A stretch of DNA of 50,138 nucleotides from Bradyrhizobium centrolobii (GTDB taxonomy: Bacteria > Pseudomonadota > Alphaproteobacteria > Rhizobiales > Xanthobacteraceae): contig NZ_LUUB01000078.1 of the NCBI RefSeq assembly GCF_001641635.1, positions 1 through 50,138 of the forward strand, given 5' to 3'. A model generated the notes under the pieces. It saw only the letters and a list, made by a program, of their open reading frames with translations. It did not search any database and was not told the origin of the DNA. Below, piece by piece: positions 25,415 to 33,582 of this stretch. Made by a program: the position numbers and the translations under genes. Numbering within the stretch: position 1 is the stretch's first letter; each line of letters opens with the position of its first letter.

Positions 25415-27112
25415 CTAGGCGGCGCGCACCGTCGAGAGGAATTTTCCGACTTCGAGCTTCAGCCGGTTGCTGTCGGTCGCCAGCATCTTGGCGGTCGAGA
25501 GCACCTGCGAGGAGGCCGAGCCGGTCTCGGCCGCACCGCGCTGCACGTCGGTGATGTTGGTGGAGACCTGCTGGGTGCCGTGGGCCGCCTGCTGCACGTT
25601 GCGGGCGATCTCCTGGGTCGCAGCGCCCTGCTCTTCGACCGCCGCGGCGATGGTCGAGGACACTTCCGACAGCCGCTCGATCGTCGCGGAGATATCCCGG
25701 ATTGCGGTGACGGATTCCTGCGTCGCGTTCTGGATGCCCGAGATCTGCTGGCTGATCTCGCCGGTCGCTTTCGCGGTCTGCTCGGCCAGCGTCTTCACCT
25801 CGGAAGCAACAACCGCGAAACCGCGGCCGGCTTCGCCTGCGCGTGCCGCCTCGATCGTGGCGTTGAGCGCCAGCAGGTTGGTCTGGCCGGCAATGGTGTT
25901 GATCAGCTCGACGACATCGCCGATCCGCGTCGCCGCAACCGAGAGCTCGCTGACGCGCTCGGTCGTGGTGCGAGCCTGATTGACGGCTTCGCTTGCCATC
26001 CGGGCGGATTCCTGCACCTGGCGGCTGATCTCGTTGACCGAGGAGGACAGCTCTTCCGTGGCGGTCGCGACCGACTGGACGTTGCCGGTGGCTTCGCCCG
26101 AAACGACAGCTACGACCGAGGTCAGTTCCTGCGCACGCTGCGCGGTGGTCGCCAGCGTCGAGGACGATGCTTCGAGTTCGGTCGACGCAGAGCCGACCGT
26201 GTCGATGATCTCGCCGACCGCACGTTCAAAACCGTCGGCAAGGTTGAACATGTCGCGGCGGCGCTGCTCGCCGGCCTGGCGCTCGGCTTCCGCCTGCGCC
26301 GCCTTGAGGCGCTCGACCTCGAGCGCATTGGTCTTGAACACCTCGACCGTCTTGGCCATGTCGCCGATCTCGTCGCTGCGATCCTTCTCCGGCACCTCGG
26401 TCTTGAGGTCGTTGCGGGCCAGGCCCTCCATGGCGAGCTTGAGCCGGGCGATCGGCTGCGACATCGCCTTGAGGCCGATGAAGAGCGCGATCGCGATGCC
26501 CACCACCAGACCGCCGGCACCGACGCCGATCACGGTCCAGATCGCGGATCTGGCGTCGCGCTCGATAGCTTGCTTGCGCTGGGCGACCGCTTTGGACACA
26601 TCGGACGTGAATGTCGCAACCCGCGCGAGAGACGCGTCGATCACCGGGTCGCATTCCTTGTGCGCACGTTCGGCGGCCTTGGCGTTCTCCTCCGTGCCGC
26701 TTGCGGCGGCGCCGGCCTGCAGCACCGGATCGCAGCCTGCGAACACAGCCTTCAACTGGTCGCTGATGCTCTTGATCTCGTTTGCGCGGGAAGGATCATC
26801 CTGCGCGGCCGCGTCCAGGTATTGACGAATCTCATTGCGGTTCTGGTTCGCGGTCTTCAGGCGATTGGCGTTGCCCGCTTCGGTCACCTCGGTAAAGACC
26901 GCGTACAGCGCCGCGTGATAGGTCTCCATCCGGCGCTGTGCGCGCGTCAGGTTGAGCGATGCCGATTGAGCAGCGGAGAGCTCCGCAAAACCGTCGACAG
27001 TCGAAGAAAGCTCCCGTGCGCCGAAGGTCGCGACGCCGATAAGCGCACAACCCATCACGGTCACGATCAGCGCGACCTTCCACACGATCTTCAAATTATT
27101 CAAAAAGCTCAT
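25415..27112 (-). CDS. Methyl-accepting chemotaxis protein
   Basis: 565 residues from ATG 27112. TM1 is at about 10-32 (LKIVWKVALIVTVMGCALIG), followed by a helical periplasmic domain of about 150 residues with four Cys. TM2 (WTVIGVGAGGLVVGIAIALF), then HAMP (SQPIARLKLAMEGLARNDLK), then the signalling hairpin with the conserved tip GQTNLLALNATIEAARAGEA. No C-terminal CheR-binding pentapeptide is seen. It transmits a ligand signal to CheA/CheW encoded elsewhere. The sensor domain is not one I can name. Confidence 0.92.
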   Translation of the reverse strand: MSFLNNLKIVWKVALIVTVMGCALIGVATFGARELSSTVDGFAELSAAQSASLNLTRAQRRMETYHAALYAVFTEVTEAGNANRLKTANQNRNEIRQYLDAAAQDDPSRANEIKSISDQLKAVFAGCDPVLQAGAAASGTEENAKAAERAHKECDPVIDASLARVATFTSDVSKAVAQRKQAIERDARSAIWTVIGVGAGGLVVGIAIALFIGLKAMSQPIARLKLAMEGLARNDLKTEVPEKDRSDEIGDMAKTVEVFKTNALEVERLKAAQAEAERQAGEQRRRDMFNLADGFERAVGEIIDTVGSASTELEASSSTLATTAQRAQELTSVVAVVSGEATGNVQSVATATEELSSSVNEISRQVQESARMASEAVNQARTTTERVSELSVAATRIGDVVELINTIAGQTNLLALNATIEAARAGEAGRGFAVVASEVKTLAEQTAKATGEISQQISGIQNATQESVTAIRDISATIERLSEVSSTIAAAVEEQGAATQEIARNVQQAAHGTQQVSTNITDVQRGAAETGSASSQVLSTAKMLATDSNRLKLEVGKFLSTVRAA

Positions 27113-27305
27113 CGCAGCCGCCAATGATTTCCGATCAACGGGACGGAAGTCGTCCCAGCGACGCCATTGGAACCGGCGGACGTTAAAAATTGATACCAAA
27201 TGACACGGGTATTCTTACGGAAAAATAACCATTCAAGGCCCGCGCGTAAGCTTGGCGTAAGCTTCGGTCACCTTCGCAAGGTCTCTGGCCCGGCATCGCC
27301 AACCC

Positions 27306-27331
27306 GGAACCAATCGCTTGCGTCGCTCGTT
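27306..27331 (+). promoter_or_regulatory. EcfG-type general stress promoter
   Basis: GGAAC (27306-27310), 17-bp spacer, CGTT (27328-27331), the consensus of the alphaproteobacterial general stress sigma factor EcfG. Start near 27340 would make ATG 27340 almost leaderless, so ATG 27367 is the better start of the next gene. The chemoreceptor gene diverges to the left. Confidence 0.7.
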
Positions 27332-27366
27332 CTCGGGCCATGCGGATCAGGGAAGAAGACCGAAAC

Positions 27367-27558
27367 ATGTTTCTGCTGGCGATGGTCACGCTGTGCTGTG
27401 CCGTCGTGGCAGGGACGATTGCACTGTTCGAACCGGTCTCGGGCCAGATGCCGGATCAGCGCGTCGCTGCGAGCGAGCCGATCGATATGGCGGCTCAGCC
27501 GCCCGTCCGGGTTGTCGGCGCGCCCTTCGCACCGAACATCAATCCGCGCGAGCGATAG
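27367..27558 (+). CDS. Small membrane-anchored protein, likely stress-induced
   Basis: 63 residues from ATG 27367. The N-terminus is one hydrophobic segment (MFLLAMVTLCCAVVAGTIAL) that serves as an anchor or signal. The rest is a polar, Pro-rich 40-residue tail. It follows an EcfG-type promoter. No family is recognised. Function is unknown; it converges with the small gene at 27562. Confidence 0.6.
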   Translation: MFLLAMVTLCCAVVAGTIALFEPVSGQMPDQRVAASEPIDMAAQPPVRVVGAPFAPNINPRER

Positions 27559-27561
27559 CGC

Positions 27562-27723
27562 TCACGTTGGAGACGCCTCCTTGCCCTCGTCGGATCGGCC
27601 GTGAGCGCGCACCAACTCCTCGACGAACGCGATCACCTCCGCCCGCTTCGCGGGCGGCAGTGACAGAAAGGCGCGCACGAGCCTCAAGCCCAGCGCTTCG
27701 TCCGACTCTTCCAGGACATCCAT
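27562..27723 (-). CDS. Small hypothetical protein
   Basis: 53 residues from ATG 27723. The core, EALGLRLVRAFLSLPPAKR then AEVIAFVEELVRAHG, looks like two or three amphipathic helices followed by a charged tail. It resembles small rhizobial DNA- or protein-binding helical proteins, but I do not know the family. The start has no clear ribosome site; an upstream extension exists in frame but looks unrelated. It stops 3 nt from the end of the gene at 27367-27558. Confidence 0.5.
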   Translation of the reverse strand: MDVLEESDEALGLRLVRAFLSLPPAKRAEVIAFVEELVRAHGRSDEGKEASPT

Positions 27724-27823
27724 ATTGGGAGTGTCAGGCGATCGGGAAAAATATGCAATCCCTTGCAAACGAGCTTGATTCGGCGCAGCCGCTTTGCTGG
27801 AATGGCGCCGCCCGAGGTGGATC

Positions 27824-28204
27824 ATGAAGTGGATCAGGGAACGCGACGCACTGATCGCGCAGACACTGGCCTTTGTCCAATCGGTGACCGGCTGGACGGG
27901 CGATCCCCGCGCACCGGACGCCCCCGCGCCTATGCCGGACTCGGCCGAGACCACCTCGGTCCGCCCGATCGAGATTGCGTCCGAGGTCGAGGCGCCGCCG
28001 GCCATCCCGCCGCCTCAGCCCTTCCAGGTTGCATCGCCGCGGACGGGCGGCGACCTCCGTAGCGAGATGCAGGACCGTATCGCGAATTTCCGCAGACATC
28101 AGGAGCGGTTTGAGCGCGAACGCGAGGAGTATTGTACCGCAACACTGACCAAGCTCCGCGCGGCTATCCGCGACGTCTCGCCCCGTCCGCCATCCGGAAA
28201 GTGA
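27824..28204 (+). CDS. Hypothetical protein with a basic C-terminal coiled segment
   Basis: 126 residues from ATG 27824, with GAGGTGG upstream. The N-terminal helix (MKWIRERDALIAQTLAFVQS) is followed by a Pro/Ala-rich linker (APPAIPPPQPF) and a charged helix (MQDRIANFRRHQERFERERE) ending in a basic tail. No enzymatic motif is seen. The layout suggests a small structural or adaptor protein. Confidence 0.6.
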   Translation: MKWIRERDALIAQTLAFVQSVTGWTGDPRAPDAPAPMPDSAETTSVRPIEIASEVEAPPAIPPPQPFQVASPRTGGDLRSEMQDRIANFRRHQERFEREREEYCTATLTKLRAAIRDVSPRPPSGK

Positions 28205-28225
28205 GACGTACCGGCCACCGCCCGG

Positions 28226-28333
28226 TCACAACCACGACCATACCAGGAAGAGATTGGCCGCAGAGGCGCCCAACAGCGCCAGGGTCAGCGGCAGGAGCAT
28301 GTGCTCACAGGAGGTCTTCAGGCCGGTCGTCAT
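28226..28333 (-). CDS. Possible small membrane protein
   Basis: 35 codons from ATG 28333 to a stop at 28226. The product is MTTGLKTSCEHMLLP followed by a single hydrophobic helix (LTLALLGASAANLFLVWSWL). Another ATG lies 12 nt upstream. No good ribosome site is seen, so this is tentative. Confidence 0.35.
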   Translation of the reverse strand: MTTGLKTSCEHMLLPLTLALLGASAANLFLVWSWL

Positions 28334-28458
28334 GGCCCGGAGCATCCGCTGATTCCGGCGGAAGAGTCCCAAGGATTCTTTTTCCGGGGATTCAGGACTC
28401 GTTTACGACTCAGGCCCCGCAGTCCTCGTTCACGGCCCCGTGATCGACGCCACCCTTC

Positions 28459-28484
28459 GGAACCCCTCGCCCCGCCCGGCCGTT
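28459..28484 (+). promoter_or_regulatory. EcfG-type general stress promoter
   Basis: GGAAC (28459-28463), 17-bp spacer, CGTT (28481-28484). Transcription would start near 28491, giving a leader of about 19 nt before ATG 28510. Confidence 0.7.
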
Positions 28485-28509
28485 AAGGGGCTTTGTGGGA
28501 GCGGGAAGC

Positions 28510-28764
28510 ATGCCCTACGCCCTGTTCTGCAAGGATGCCCAAATCAGCAAGGCCTATCCGGCCGAGGCCGACGTCTGGAAGCTCGCGCAGCAGAGCGGGC
28601 TGGTCGTGGACGTTGCCAACGACAATGAGCGGCCGGGGCCGCGCCGGGTGCTCGACAACGACTACGAAATCAAGCCTTGCCGGGCTGCCCAGGGGGAAGA
28701 CCCGGCCAAGAACAAGGCAGACGCCGAGCGACAATCCCGACGGGAGCTTCAGTTCAATTCGTAA
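28510..28764 (+). CDS. Small hypothetical protein, likely stress-induced
   Basis: 84 residues from ATG 28510 (GGGAAGC upstream). It begins MPYALFCKDAQISKAYPAEA and ends in a charged tail with an Asn-rich middle (VVDVANDNERPGPRRVLDND). No signal or membrane segment is seen. The EcfG-type promoter just upstream is the only hint of function. Soluble and cytoplasmic by sequence. Confidence 0.65.
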   Translation: MPYALFCKDAQISKAYPAEADVWKLAQQSGLVVDVANDNERPGPRRVLDNDYEIKPCRAAQGEDPAKNKADAERQSRRELQFNS

Positions 28765-28788
28765 GATCCGACGGCGGACTGATCCGGC

Positions 28789-29028
28789 TCAGGGCGTCGC
28801 GGTGGCCAGGGATGCCTGCTCGCCCGAGAGGGCCACGCAGGCCTTCCTGCGATGCAGCCCGCGGATCGCGCCGGTCACCTTCAGCACCTTGCCGGACGGA
28901 CAAGAGATATCCCGGACAAAGGCCACCTCGTAGGGCGCCAGCATCAAAGGTTCGGATTTGAGGATCGTCTGTGCAGAGCACGGCAGCGCGACGAGGAACG
29001 TGATCACCACCGACGCCAAGATACGCAT
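28789..29028 (-). CDS. Small exported protein
   Basis: 79 residues: a signal peptide (MRILASVVITFLVALPCSA) then a 60-residue mature domain with YEVAFVRDISCPSGKVLKVT and GAIRGLHRRKACVAL. Two Cys may pair. The regular pattern of beta-strands and the conserved-looking CPSGKVLKV motif suggest a small folded domain of a family seen widely in Bradyrhizobium; function unknown. It converges with the 28510 gene. Confidence 0.7.
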   Translation of the reverse strand: MRILASVVITFLVALPCSAQTILKSEPLMLAPYEVAFVRDISCPSGKVLKVTGAIRGLHRRKACVALSGEQASLATATP

Positions 29029-29221
29029 GTTCGTTGTCCCACCAGCCCGGGAATTTTCATATTAACGCGTTCCGGAGCGCGAGTTCCGTAAGTCGCAAAA
29101 ATTATTTTTGCTTTACCGCTGCCCCATGACGCGCGTGAGAAGGCGCGCGTCGAAAGGTCGCTTTGGTTTTTGGTTGAAGGGTCGCCTGCAAGGGGCAGGC
29201 CAGAAAGGCCGCCCCTCAAAG

Positions 29222-29246
29222 CAAAGGCCGGCAAAGCCGGCCTTTG
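29222..29246. terminator. Terminator after the outer-membrane protein gene
   Basis: Perfect 11-bp inverted repeat CAAAGGCCGGC / GCCGGCCTTTG with a 3-nt loop. On the reverse strand CTTTG follows. It lies 25 nt after the stop of the gene at 29271-29975. Confidence 0.75.
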
Positions 29247-29270
29247 TGAGACGTAGTCGCCCTAGGCGGA

Positions 29271-29975
29271 TCAGTAGCGCGAGGCCGCCGGGCCGCCCCA
29301 GCCGAAGCGGTAGTTCACACCGACCTTGACGGTATGCTCGTCGTCCCGGCCCCGAACGCCGGCGATGTCGGCCGGGCCGGAGGTGAAGGTGGTGCTGCCG
29401 AAATTGTAGTACTGGTACTCGGCCTTGGCCGACCAGTTCGGCGCGAACATGTATTCCAGGCCGGCGCCGACGGTATAACCGTTCTTGTTGTTGCCGCTGG
29501 TGGTAAAGCCGACCGGCGCGCCGGCGGAGGTGACGGTCAGGTTGTTGTTGCGCCAGGCGTAGCCACCCTTGGCATACAGCAGCGTCGGACCCCAGGTGTA
29601 GCCGATGCGACCGGTCACAGAGCCGATCTGGTCGGTGTTGGAGGTTACCTGTGTGCCGAGCGGGAATCCAACGGCGTTGTTGTTGGTCGGCAGCCAGGAA
29701 TACTGCGCTTCGGCACCCACGACCCAGTTGGGCGCGAACTGGTAGTCGAAGCCGCCCTGCACACCGCCCAGGAAGCGGGCGTCGCTCGACTGGAAAGTGT
29801 TGTCTCCGGCGAACGCACCGCCGACATGGCCACCAATGTAGAAACCGGTCCAGTTATAAATCACCTGCGGCGCCGTGACCGGCGCCTTCGTGTAGGTGCG
29901 CGCCGGCATGTCGGCTGCCGCGGCTGGCGCTGCCAGCGCAAGCAAAGCCGCCGCGCCGAGCAAAATCGTCTTCAT
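29271..29975 (-). CDS. Outer-membrane beta-barrel protein, Omp25/31 family
   Basis: 234 residues from ATG 29975, with GGGG 6 nt upstream. A signal peptide (MKTILLGAAALLALAAPAAA) is followed by an eight-stranded barrel: YNWTGFYIGGHVGGAF near the start, then FLGGVQGGFDYQFAPNWVVG, and at the end TVKVGVNYRFGWGGPAASRY, with terminal aromatic residues as needed for insertion by the BAM complex. The family (Omp25/Omp31/RopB-like) is abundant in rhizobial outer membranes. It is monocistronic with its own terminator. Confidence 0.88.
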   Translation of the reverse strand: MKTILLGAAALLALAAPAAAADMPARTYTKAPVTAPQVIYNWTGFYIGGHVGGAFAGDNTFQSSDARFLGGVQGGFDYQFAPNWVVGAEAQYSWLPTNNNAVGFPLGTQVTSNTDQIGSVTGRIGYTWGPTLLYAKGGYAWRNNNLTVTSAGAPVGFTTSGNNKNGYTVGAGLEYMFAPNWSAKAEYQYYNFGSTTFTSGPADIAGVRGRDDEHTVKVGVNYRFGWGGPAASRY

Positions 29976-30217
29976 GATCATCCCCGTTCTTTCAAATTCG
30001 ACCCTCAGGAAACAACGTGGCGCGAATTTGGTTGCCTTGCGGCGATGCCGGAACGGTGATCGTTCTCGACTGTGCGCCGACAGATTCTGCCGATCGCGCA
30101 CGGACTGCCGTAACAATTTGTCGCAAGGTCAAACCGCTCGTTCAAAGCTCGCCAAAATGTGATCCATCGGCTCCGGCGGCTCTCGTCTACCACCGGGCGA
30201 TGAAGGCTCGCTTTGCG

Positions 30218-30628
30218 CTACCGCGCCATCTTTTCCAGTTCTGGAAAGGGTGCGTAAACCGCACCGGCGCAAAGCTCGTTTGCCCGCTCGATCACGCGAT
30301 CCGCCCGTCCGTTGACGTAGACGACGGCCCGCTCGCGCATCGTCTTATAGCTGCCGTCGGCTTCGCGCGGCGTGAAGTGCAGGCAACTCACATAGAACGG
30401 CCGGCCGCCAACTTGCCGCAGCACCGGCTCGGCCATGCTGGCGTCGCGTACGCCGACCGGGTTGTTCAGATAGGCGCGCATGAGCGCCAGCGTGTCGCTG
30501 CGGAAATTGTCGGGAAACGGCTGCGGCCCCGCATCCATCAGGGACGGACGGTCACCTTCGCTGCCAAAACACGCCGCAAGCGCCAGCGGCAGCACGAGAA
30601 CCGCCGCACGTTTCGCCAATCGCCCCAC
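30218..30628 (-). CDS. Lipoprotein
   Basis: 136 residues from GTG 30628 (GGAG 9 nt upstream). The signal has a lipobox: VLPLALAACFGSEG, so Cys is lipidated and the protein is anchored to a membrane. The mature part contains RAYLNNPVGVRDASMAEPVL and PFYVSCLHFTPREADGSYKT, then ERAVVYVNGRADRVIERANE, a conserved-looking domain with two more Cys that I cannot name. It is not adjacent to a partner gene. Confidence 0.65.
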   Translation of the reverse strand: MGRLAKRAAVLVLPLALAACFGSEGDRPSLMDAGPQPFPDNFRSDTLALMRAYLNNPVGVRDASMAEPVLRQVGGRPFYVSCLHFTPREADGSYKTMRERAVVYVNGRADRVIERANELCAGAVYAPFPELEKMAR

Positions 30629-30794
30629 AGACCACGTCTCCGACCAAATCCGACTCGGAGATGTTCTAGCGCCAAGGTTGCCCCAAGGGAATTCGCAAGG
30701 CCTGCCGGCTGGCCAGAACGGCAACACCGGCCCGCCGCCCGACGTTCACGCTTTCGCGTGCACGCCATGACGAAACGGGCCGGCCTGAACTCCG

Positions 30795-30833
30795 CGCGAG
30801 GCGGCGGGGCAATGCGGGGGATGCCGCCTCGCG
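30795..30833. terminator. Hairpin after the 30844 gene
   Basis: Perfect 10-bp stem CGCGAGGCGG (30795-30804) and CCGCCTCGCG (30824-30833). No T-run follows on either strand, so termination is uncertain. Confidence 0.45.
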
Positions 30834-30843
30834 GGATCAGCCG

Positions 30844-31200
30844 TTAGCTACGCTTCTCGGTGCTCACGGGCTTGGTGACGTCCGGCTGCGTCTTCAGCGA
30901 CTTCTTGGCCGACACCTGCTTGTGATGATGGCGGTGCGTGCGCACGGACTTGTGCTCTGCCGGCGAGATCGCGGCGTTGGCGTTCATCGCCTTCGCCTTG
31001 GAGTCCGATTTGACATCGGCGGCTTTCGTGTCGGCCTTGACGCCGGCGTCGGGCTTCGCGGCGGTGTTCGACACCTTTGTCTGGGACTGATCCGCCTTGA
31101 TCACAGGTGCGGAGGTCGTGGTCTTGCCTGCTTCGGCGGCGAAGGCCGGAGCTGCGATCACGGAAGCTGCGAGCAAGGCTGCAGAAATGGTCTTCAACAT
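30844..31200 (-). CDS. Exported Lys/His-rich protein, acid-shock-like
   Basis: 118 residues: a signal peptide (MLKTISAALLAASVIAAPAF then AAE) followed by a fully polar, Lys/Ala/Asp/Thr-rich mature region with a His cluster (VRTHRHHHKQVSAKKS). It has no Cys and no predicted fold. Composition resembles acid-shock or metal-binding periplasmic proteins, but there is no sequence family to confirm that. GGAG precedes the start. It diverges from the TPR gene at 31451, with a perfect palindrome between. Confidence 0.65.
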   Translation of the reverse strand: MLKTISAALLAASVIAAPAFAAEAGKTTTSAPVIKADQSQTKVSNTAAKPDAGVKADTKAADVKSDSKAKAMNANAAISPAEHKSVRTHRHHHKQVSAKKSLKTQPDVTKPVSTEKRS

Positions 31201-31325
31201 GGTGGTCTCCTCTTGGAAGGATCTTGAGGCGGCGCCCTCTCGCCGACCCTTCGATCGTAGGAGACAGCCTAGGTGGAACGCGCTGAACCCATCCTGAAGC
31301 GCATCGCAAGCTTCCGTTCATCTGC

Positions 31326-31341
31326 ATGACAAGTTTGTCAT
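31326..31341. promoter_or_regulatory. 16-bp perfect palindrome, likely operator
   Basis: ATGACAA-GT-TTGTCAT, a perfect inverted repeat with a 2-bp centre, in the 250-bp space between two divergent genes (31200 and 31451). The symmetry suggests a dimeric repressor. The regulator is not identifiable. Confidence 0.5.
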
Positions 31342-31450
31342 CTCCTCGGCGTAGGGAATGAGCCGGGCGGCCGGGAATGTTTTTGCGCGCCGGGTGTTCC
31401 CGTCAGAAGGCAATCGTGTAGGATCGCCTCGTTCCATACGGGAGAAAGAG

Positions 31451-31993
31451 ATGCGCAGACTTTCAATGCTTCTGGTACCGGGACTCGTCTCGATGGCGCT
31501 AGCGGCCGCGCCGGTGCTGACCAGTGCCTATGCCGCGGGCAGCGACGAGCCCTCGTCACCGCCGAAGTCGGACTCTTCGGGCAAGAAATCGAAGAAGAAG
31601 AGCTCCTCTGTCAGCGATCCCAAATTCCTCGCCGCCTATCGCACGGCCTACACCACGATCTACGACCGCCACGACTACACGAGCGCGATCGACCAGCTGA
31701 AGTCGCTCGAGCGCGACGACGTCGCCGATGTCGCCAACCTGATCGGCTATTCCTACCGCAAGCTCGGCGACTATCAGCAGTCGAAGACCTATTACGAGCT
31801 GGCGTTGAAGGACGATCCGAACCACGTCCGCACCTGGCAGTATTATGGGCTCTGGCAGCTCGAGCAGGGCAACCGCGAACAGGCGCAGTATCATCTGAAC
31901 AAGATCGCCTCGCTCGCCGGCACCGATAGCGCGGAGTATCGCTCGCTTGCGGCCGCGCTGGACAAGCCGACCGGTGCGACGCTCGTCTACTGA
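31451..31993 (+). CDS. Exported tetratricopeptide (TPR) protein
   Basis: 180 residues from ATG 31451 with GGGAGAAAGAG upstream. A signal peptide (LVPGLVSMALAAAPVLTSAY) is followed by a Ser/Lys-rich linker (KKSKKKSSSVSDP) and about three TPR units: YDRHDYTSAIDQLKSLERDD, IGYSYRKLGDYQQSKTYYEL and TWQYYGLWQLEQGNREQAQY. It probably acts in the periplasm as a protein-binding scaffold. Partner unknown. A strong terminator follows. Confidence 0.8.
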   Translation: MRRLSMLLVPGLVSMALAAAPVLTSAYAAGSDEPSSPPKSDSSGKKSKKKSSSVSDPKFLAAYRTAYTTIYDRHDYTSAIDQLKSLERDDVADVANLIGYSYRKLGDYQQSKTYYELALKDDPNHVRTWQYYGLWQLEQGNREQAQYHLNKIASLAGTDSAEYRSLAAALDKPTGATLVY

Positions 31994-32020
31994 GGTATCC
32001 CCAACTTCGGAAGACAAACG

Positions 32021-32060
32021 AACCGGCACAACCCTCGGGGTTGTGCCGGTTCTGCTTTCT
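32021..32060 (+). terminator. Intrinsic terminator
   Basis: Perfect 13-bp stem AACCGGCACAACC / GGTTGTGCCGGTT with a 5-nt loop, then CTGCTTTCT. It lies 28 nt after the TPR gene stop. Confidence 0.85.
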
Positions 32061-32104
32061 CGGCTAGCCTTCGCTCCGTCATCCCCCTCGCAAATCGGTG
32101 CGCA

Positions 32105-33493
32105 ATGGACACGTGGTTACGATCCGCGATCGACTACATCGGCTCCTGGGTCGAATTTCAGCTCGTCGGATCGCAACAGCCAGGCGTCATGATCGCGATC
32201 ACATATCGCGGAGAGGTCGTCGCCGAGCATGCCTTCGGCTGCGCCGATCTCGACACCGGCGAGAAGCTCACGCCGCGCCACCGCTTCCGCATCGCCTCGC
32301 ATTCGAAGAGTTTCACCTCAGCCGGCATCCTGAAGCTGCGCGAGCAGCGACGGTTGCGGCTCGACGATCCCGTCGGCCAATATGTCACCGGCCTGCATCC
32401 GCGCGTCGCGGAGACGACGCTCGCGCAGATTCTCTCGCATAGCGCAGGACTGACGCGTGATGGCGCCGACTCCGGCCAGTTCATCGACAGCCGACCCTAC
32501 CTGAACGAGAAGGAGCTGCGCGCGGAGTTGGAGCTGCCGACTGCGATCGAGGCCGGCACGCGCTTCAAATATTCCAATCACGGTTTTGGACTGATCGGGC
32601 TCGTGATCGAAGCGGTGACGAAGGAGCCCTATCCTGTCTGGATCAAGCGAGAGATCATCGAGGCCGCGGGCCTGCGCGAGACCGAACCGAACGCGCCGAT
32701 TCCCAAAGGCGCGCCGTTCGCGCGCGGTCACACGCGAAAGCTGCCGCTCGGCGAGCGCTGCGTGATCCCTGGCGACAACCCGGCCGACGCGTTGGCGTCT
32801 GCCGCGGGCTTTGTCGCCACCGCCGCCGACACGGCGCGCTTCTTCGCGCAGCTCGCGCCCAACGCGAAGAAGAGCGTTCTGTCAGTTGCGAGCCGCCGCG
32901 AGATGACTCGGCAGCATTGGCGCATCCCACAAAGCCTCGAGGGCTATTACGGCCTCGGCGTCAACGCCGGCAGAACCGACGGCTGGGACTGGTTCGGCCA
33001 TGGCGGCGGCTTCCAGGGCTATATCTCCCGAACCTGCTCCATTCCAGGCTGCGAGGTCGCGATCAGCATCTTGAGCAATTCCATCGACGGCGCGGCGCCG
33101 ATCTGGATGGATGGTGCGATGCAGATCCTGCGCGCCTTCCAGACGCGTGGCGCGCCTCACCGGCGCGTGCGCGACTGGACCGGCCGCTGGTGGACGATCT
33201 GGGGCGCGACCGATCTGGTGCCGATGGGCAACCGCGTACTCGTGGCCAATCCGCAGTTCAACAACCCGTTCATGGATGCCGCCGAGATCGAAGTGACCGG
33301 CCGCGACACCGGCAGGTTCGCCTTCGCCGCCGGCTATTCCAGCCATGGCGAGCCGGTGCGTCGCGTTCGCGACAAGCGCTGCAAGGTCAGCGACATCTGG
33401 CTCGCCGGTGCCAACGTCAAGCCGCAGGCCGTCGTCGCGCGCGAGATCGCGCGCAGATATCCGCCGCGCAAGCGCCGGCCTGGAGCGCACTGA
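32105..33493 (+). CDS. Serine hydrolase of the beta-lactamase/DD-peptidase family
   Basis: 462 residues. The class C-like motifs are present: SHSK (nucleophile Ser and Lys, in RIASHSKSFTSAG), the second motif YSN in FKYSNHGFGLIGL and the third motif HGG in WFGHGGGFQGYIS. The C-terminal 110 residues form an extra beta-rich domain typical of these esterase-like enzymes. No signal peptide is seen, so it is probably cytoplasmic and acts on peptides or esters rather than on peptidoglycan. Confidence 0.85.
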   Translation: MDTWLRSAIDYIGSWVEFQLVGSQQPGVMIAITYRGEVVAEHAFGCADLDTGEKLTPRHRFRIASHSKSFTSAGILKLREQRRLRLDDPVGQYVTGLHPRVAETTLAQILSHSAGLTRDGADSGQFIDSRPYLNEKELRAELELPTAIEAGTRFKYSNHGFGLIGLVIEAVTKEPYPVWIKREIIEAAGLRETEPNAPIPKGAPFARGHTRKLPLGERCVIPGDNPADALASAAGFVATAADTARFFAQLAPNAKKSVLSVASRREMTRQHWRIPQSLEGYYGLGVNAGRTDGWDWFGHGGGFQGYISRTCSIPGCEVAISILSNSIDGAAPIWMDGAMQILRAFQTRGAPHRRVRDWTGRWWTIWGATDLVPMGNRVLVANPQFNNPFMDAAEIEVTGRDTGRFAFAAGYSSHGEPVRRVRDKRCKVSDIWLAGANVKPQAVVAREIARRYPPRKRRPGAH

Positions 33494-33533
33494 CTTCACG
33501 CTGAAGCATCATCGCGCTCCAGGTTTTTAGCTG

Positions 33534-33582
33534 GAGCATGATCTTCCCGGAAATCCGCTGCACATTTTTCCGGATCATGCTC
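33534..33582. repeat. Dispersed palindromic repeat
   Basis: GAGCATGATC...CCGGAAA at the left is mirrored by TTTTTCCGGATCATGCTC at the right. This GAGCATGATC-type unit is widely repeated in rhizobial genomes. Its right end touches the stop codon of the carboxypeptidase gene. Confidence 0.75.

Noticed and set aside
25580..27127. 515-codon frame on the + strand
   Set aside because: Antisense to the chemoreceptor gene; no motif.
29064..29087. EcfG-type promoter for the 28789-29028 gene
   Set aside because: GGAAC and CGTT on the - strand are separated by 15 bp, outside the 16-17 bp rule.
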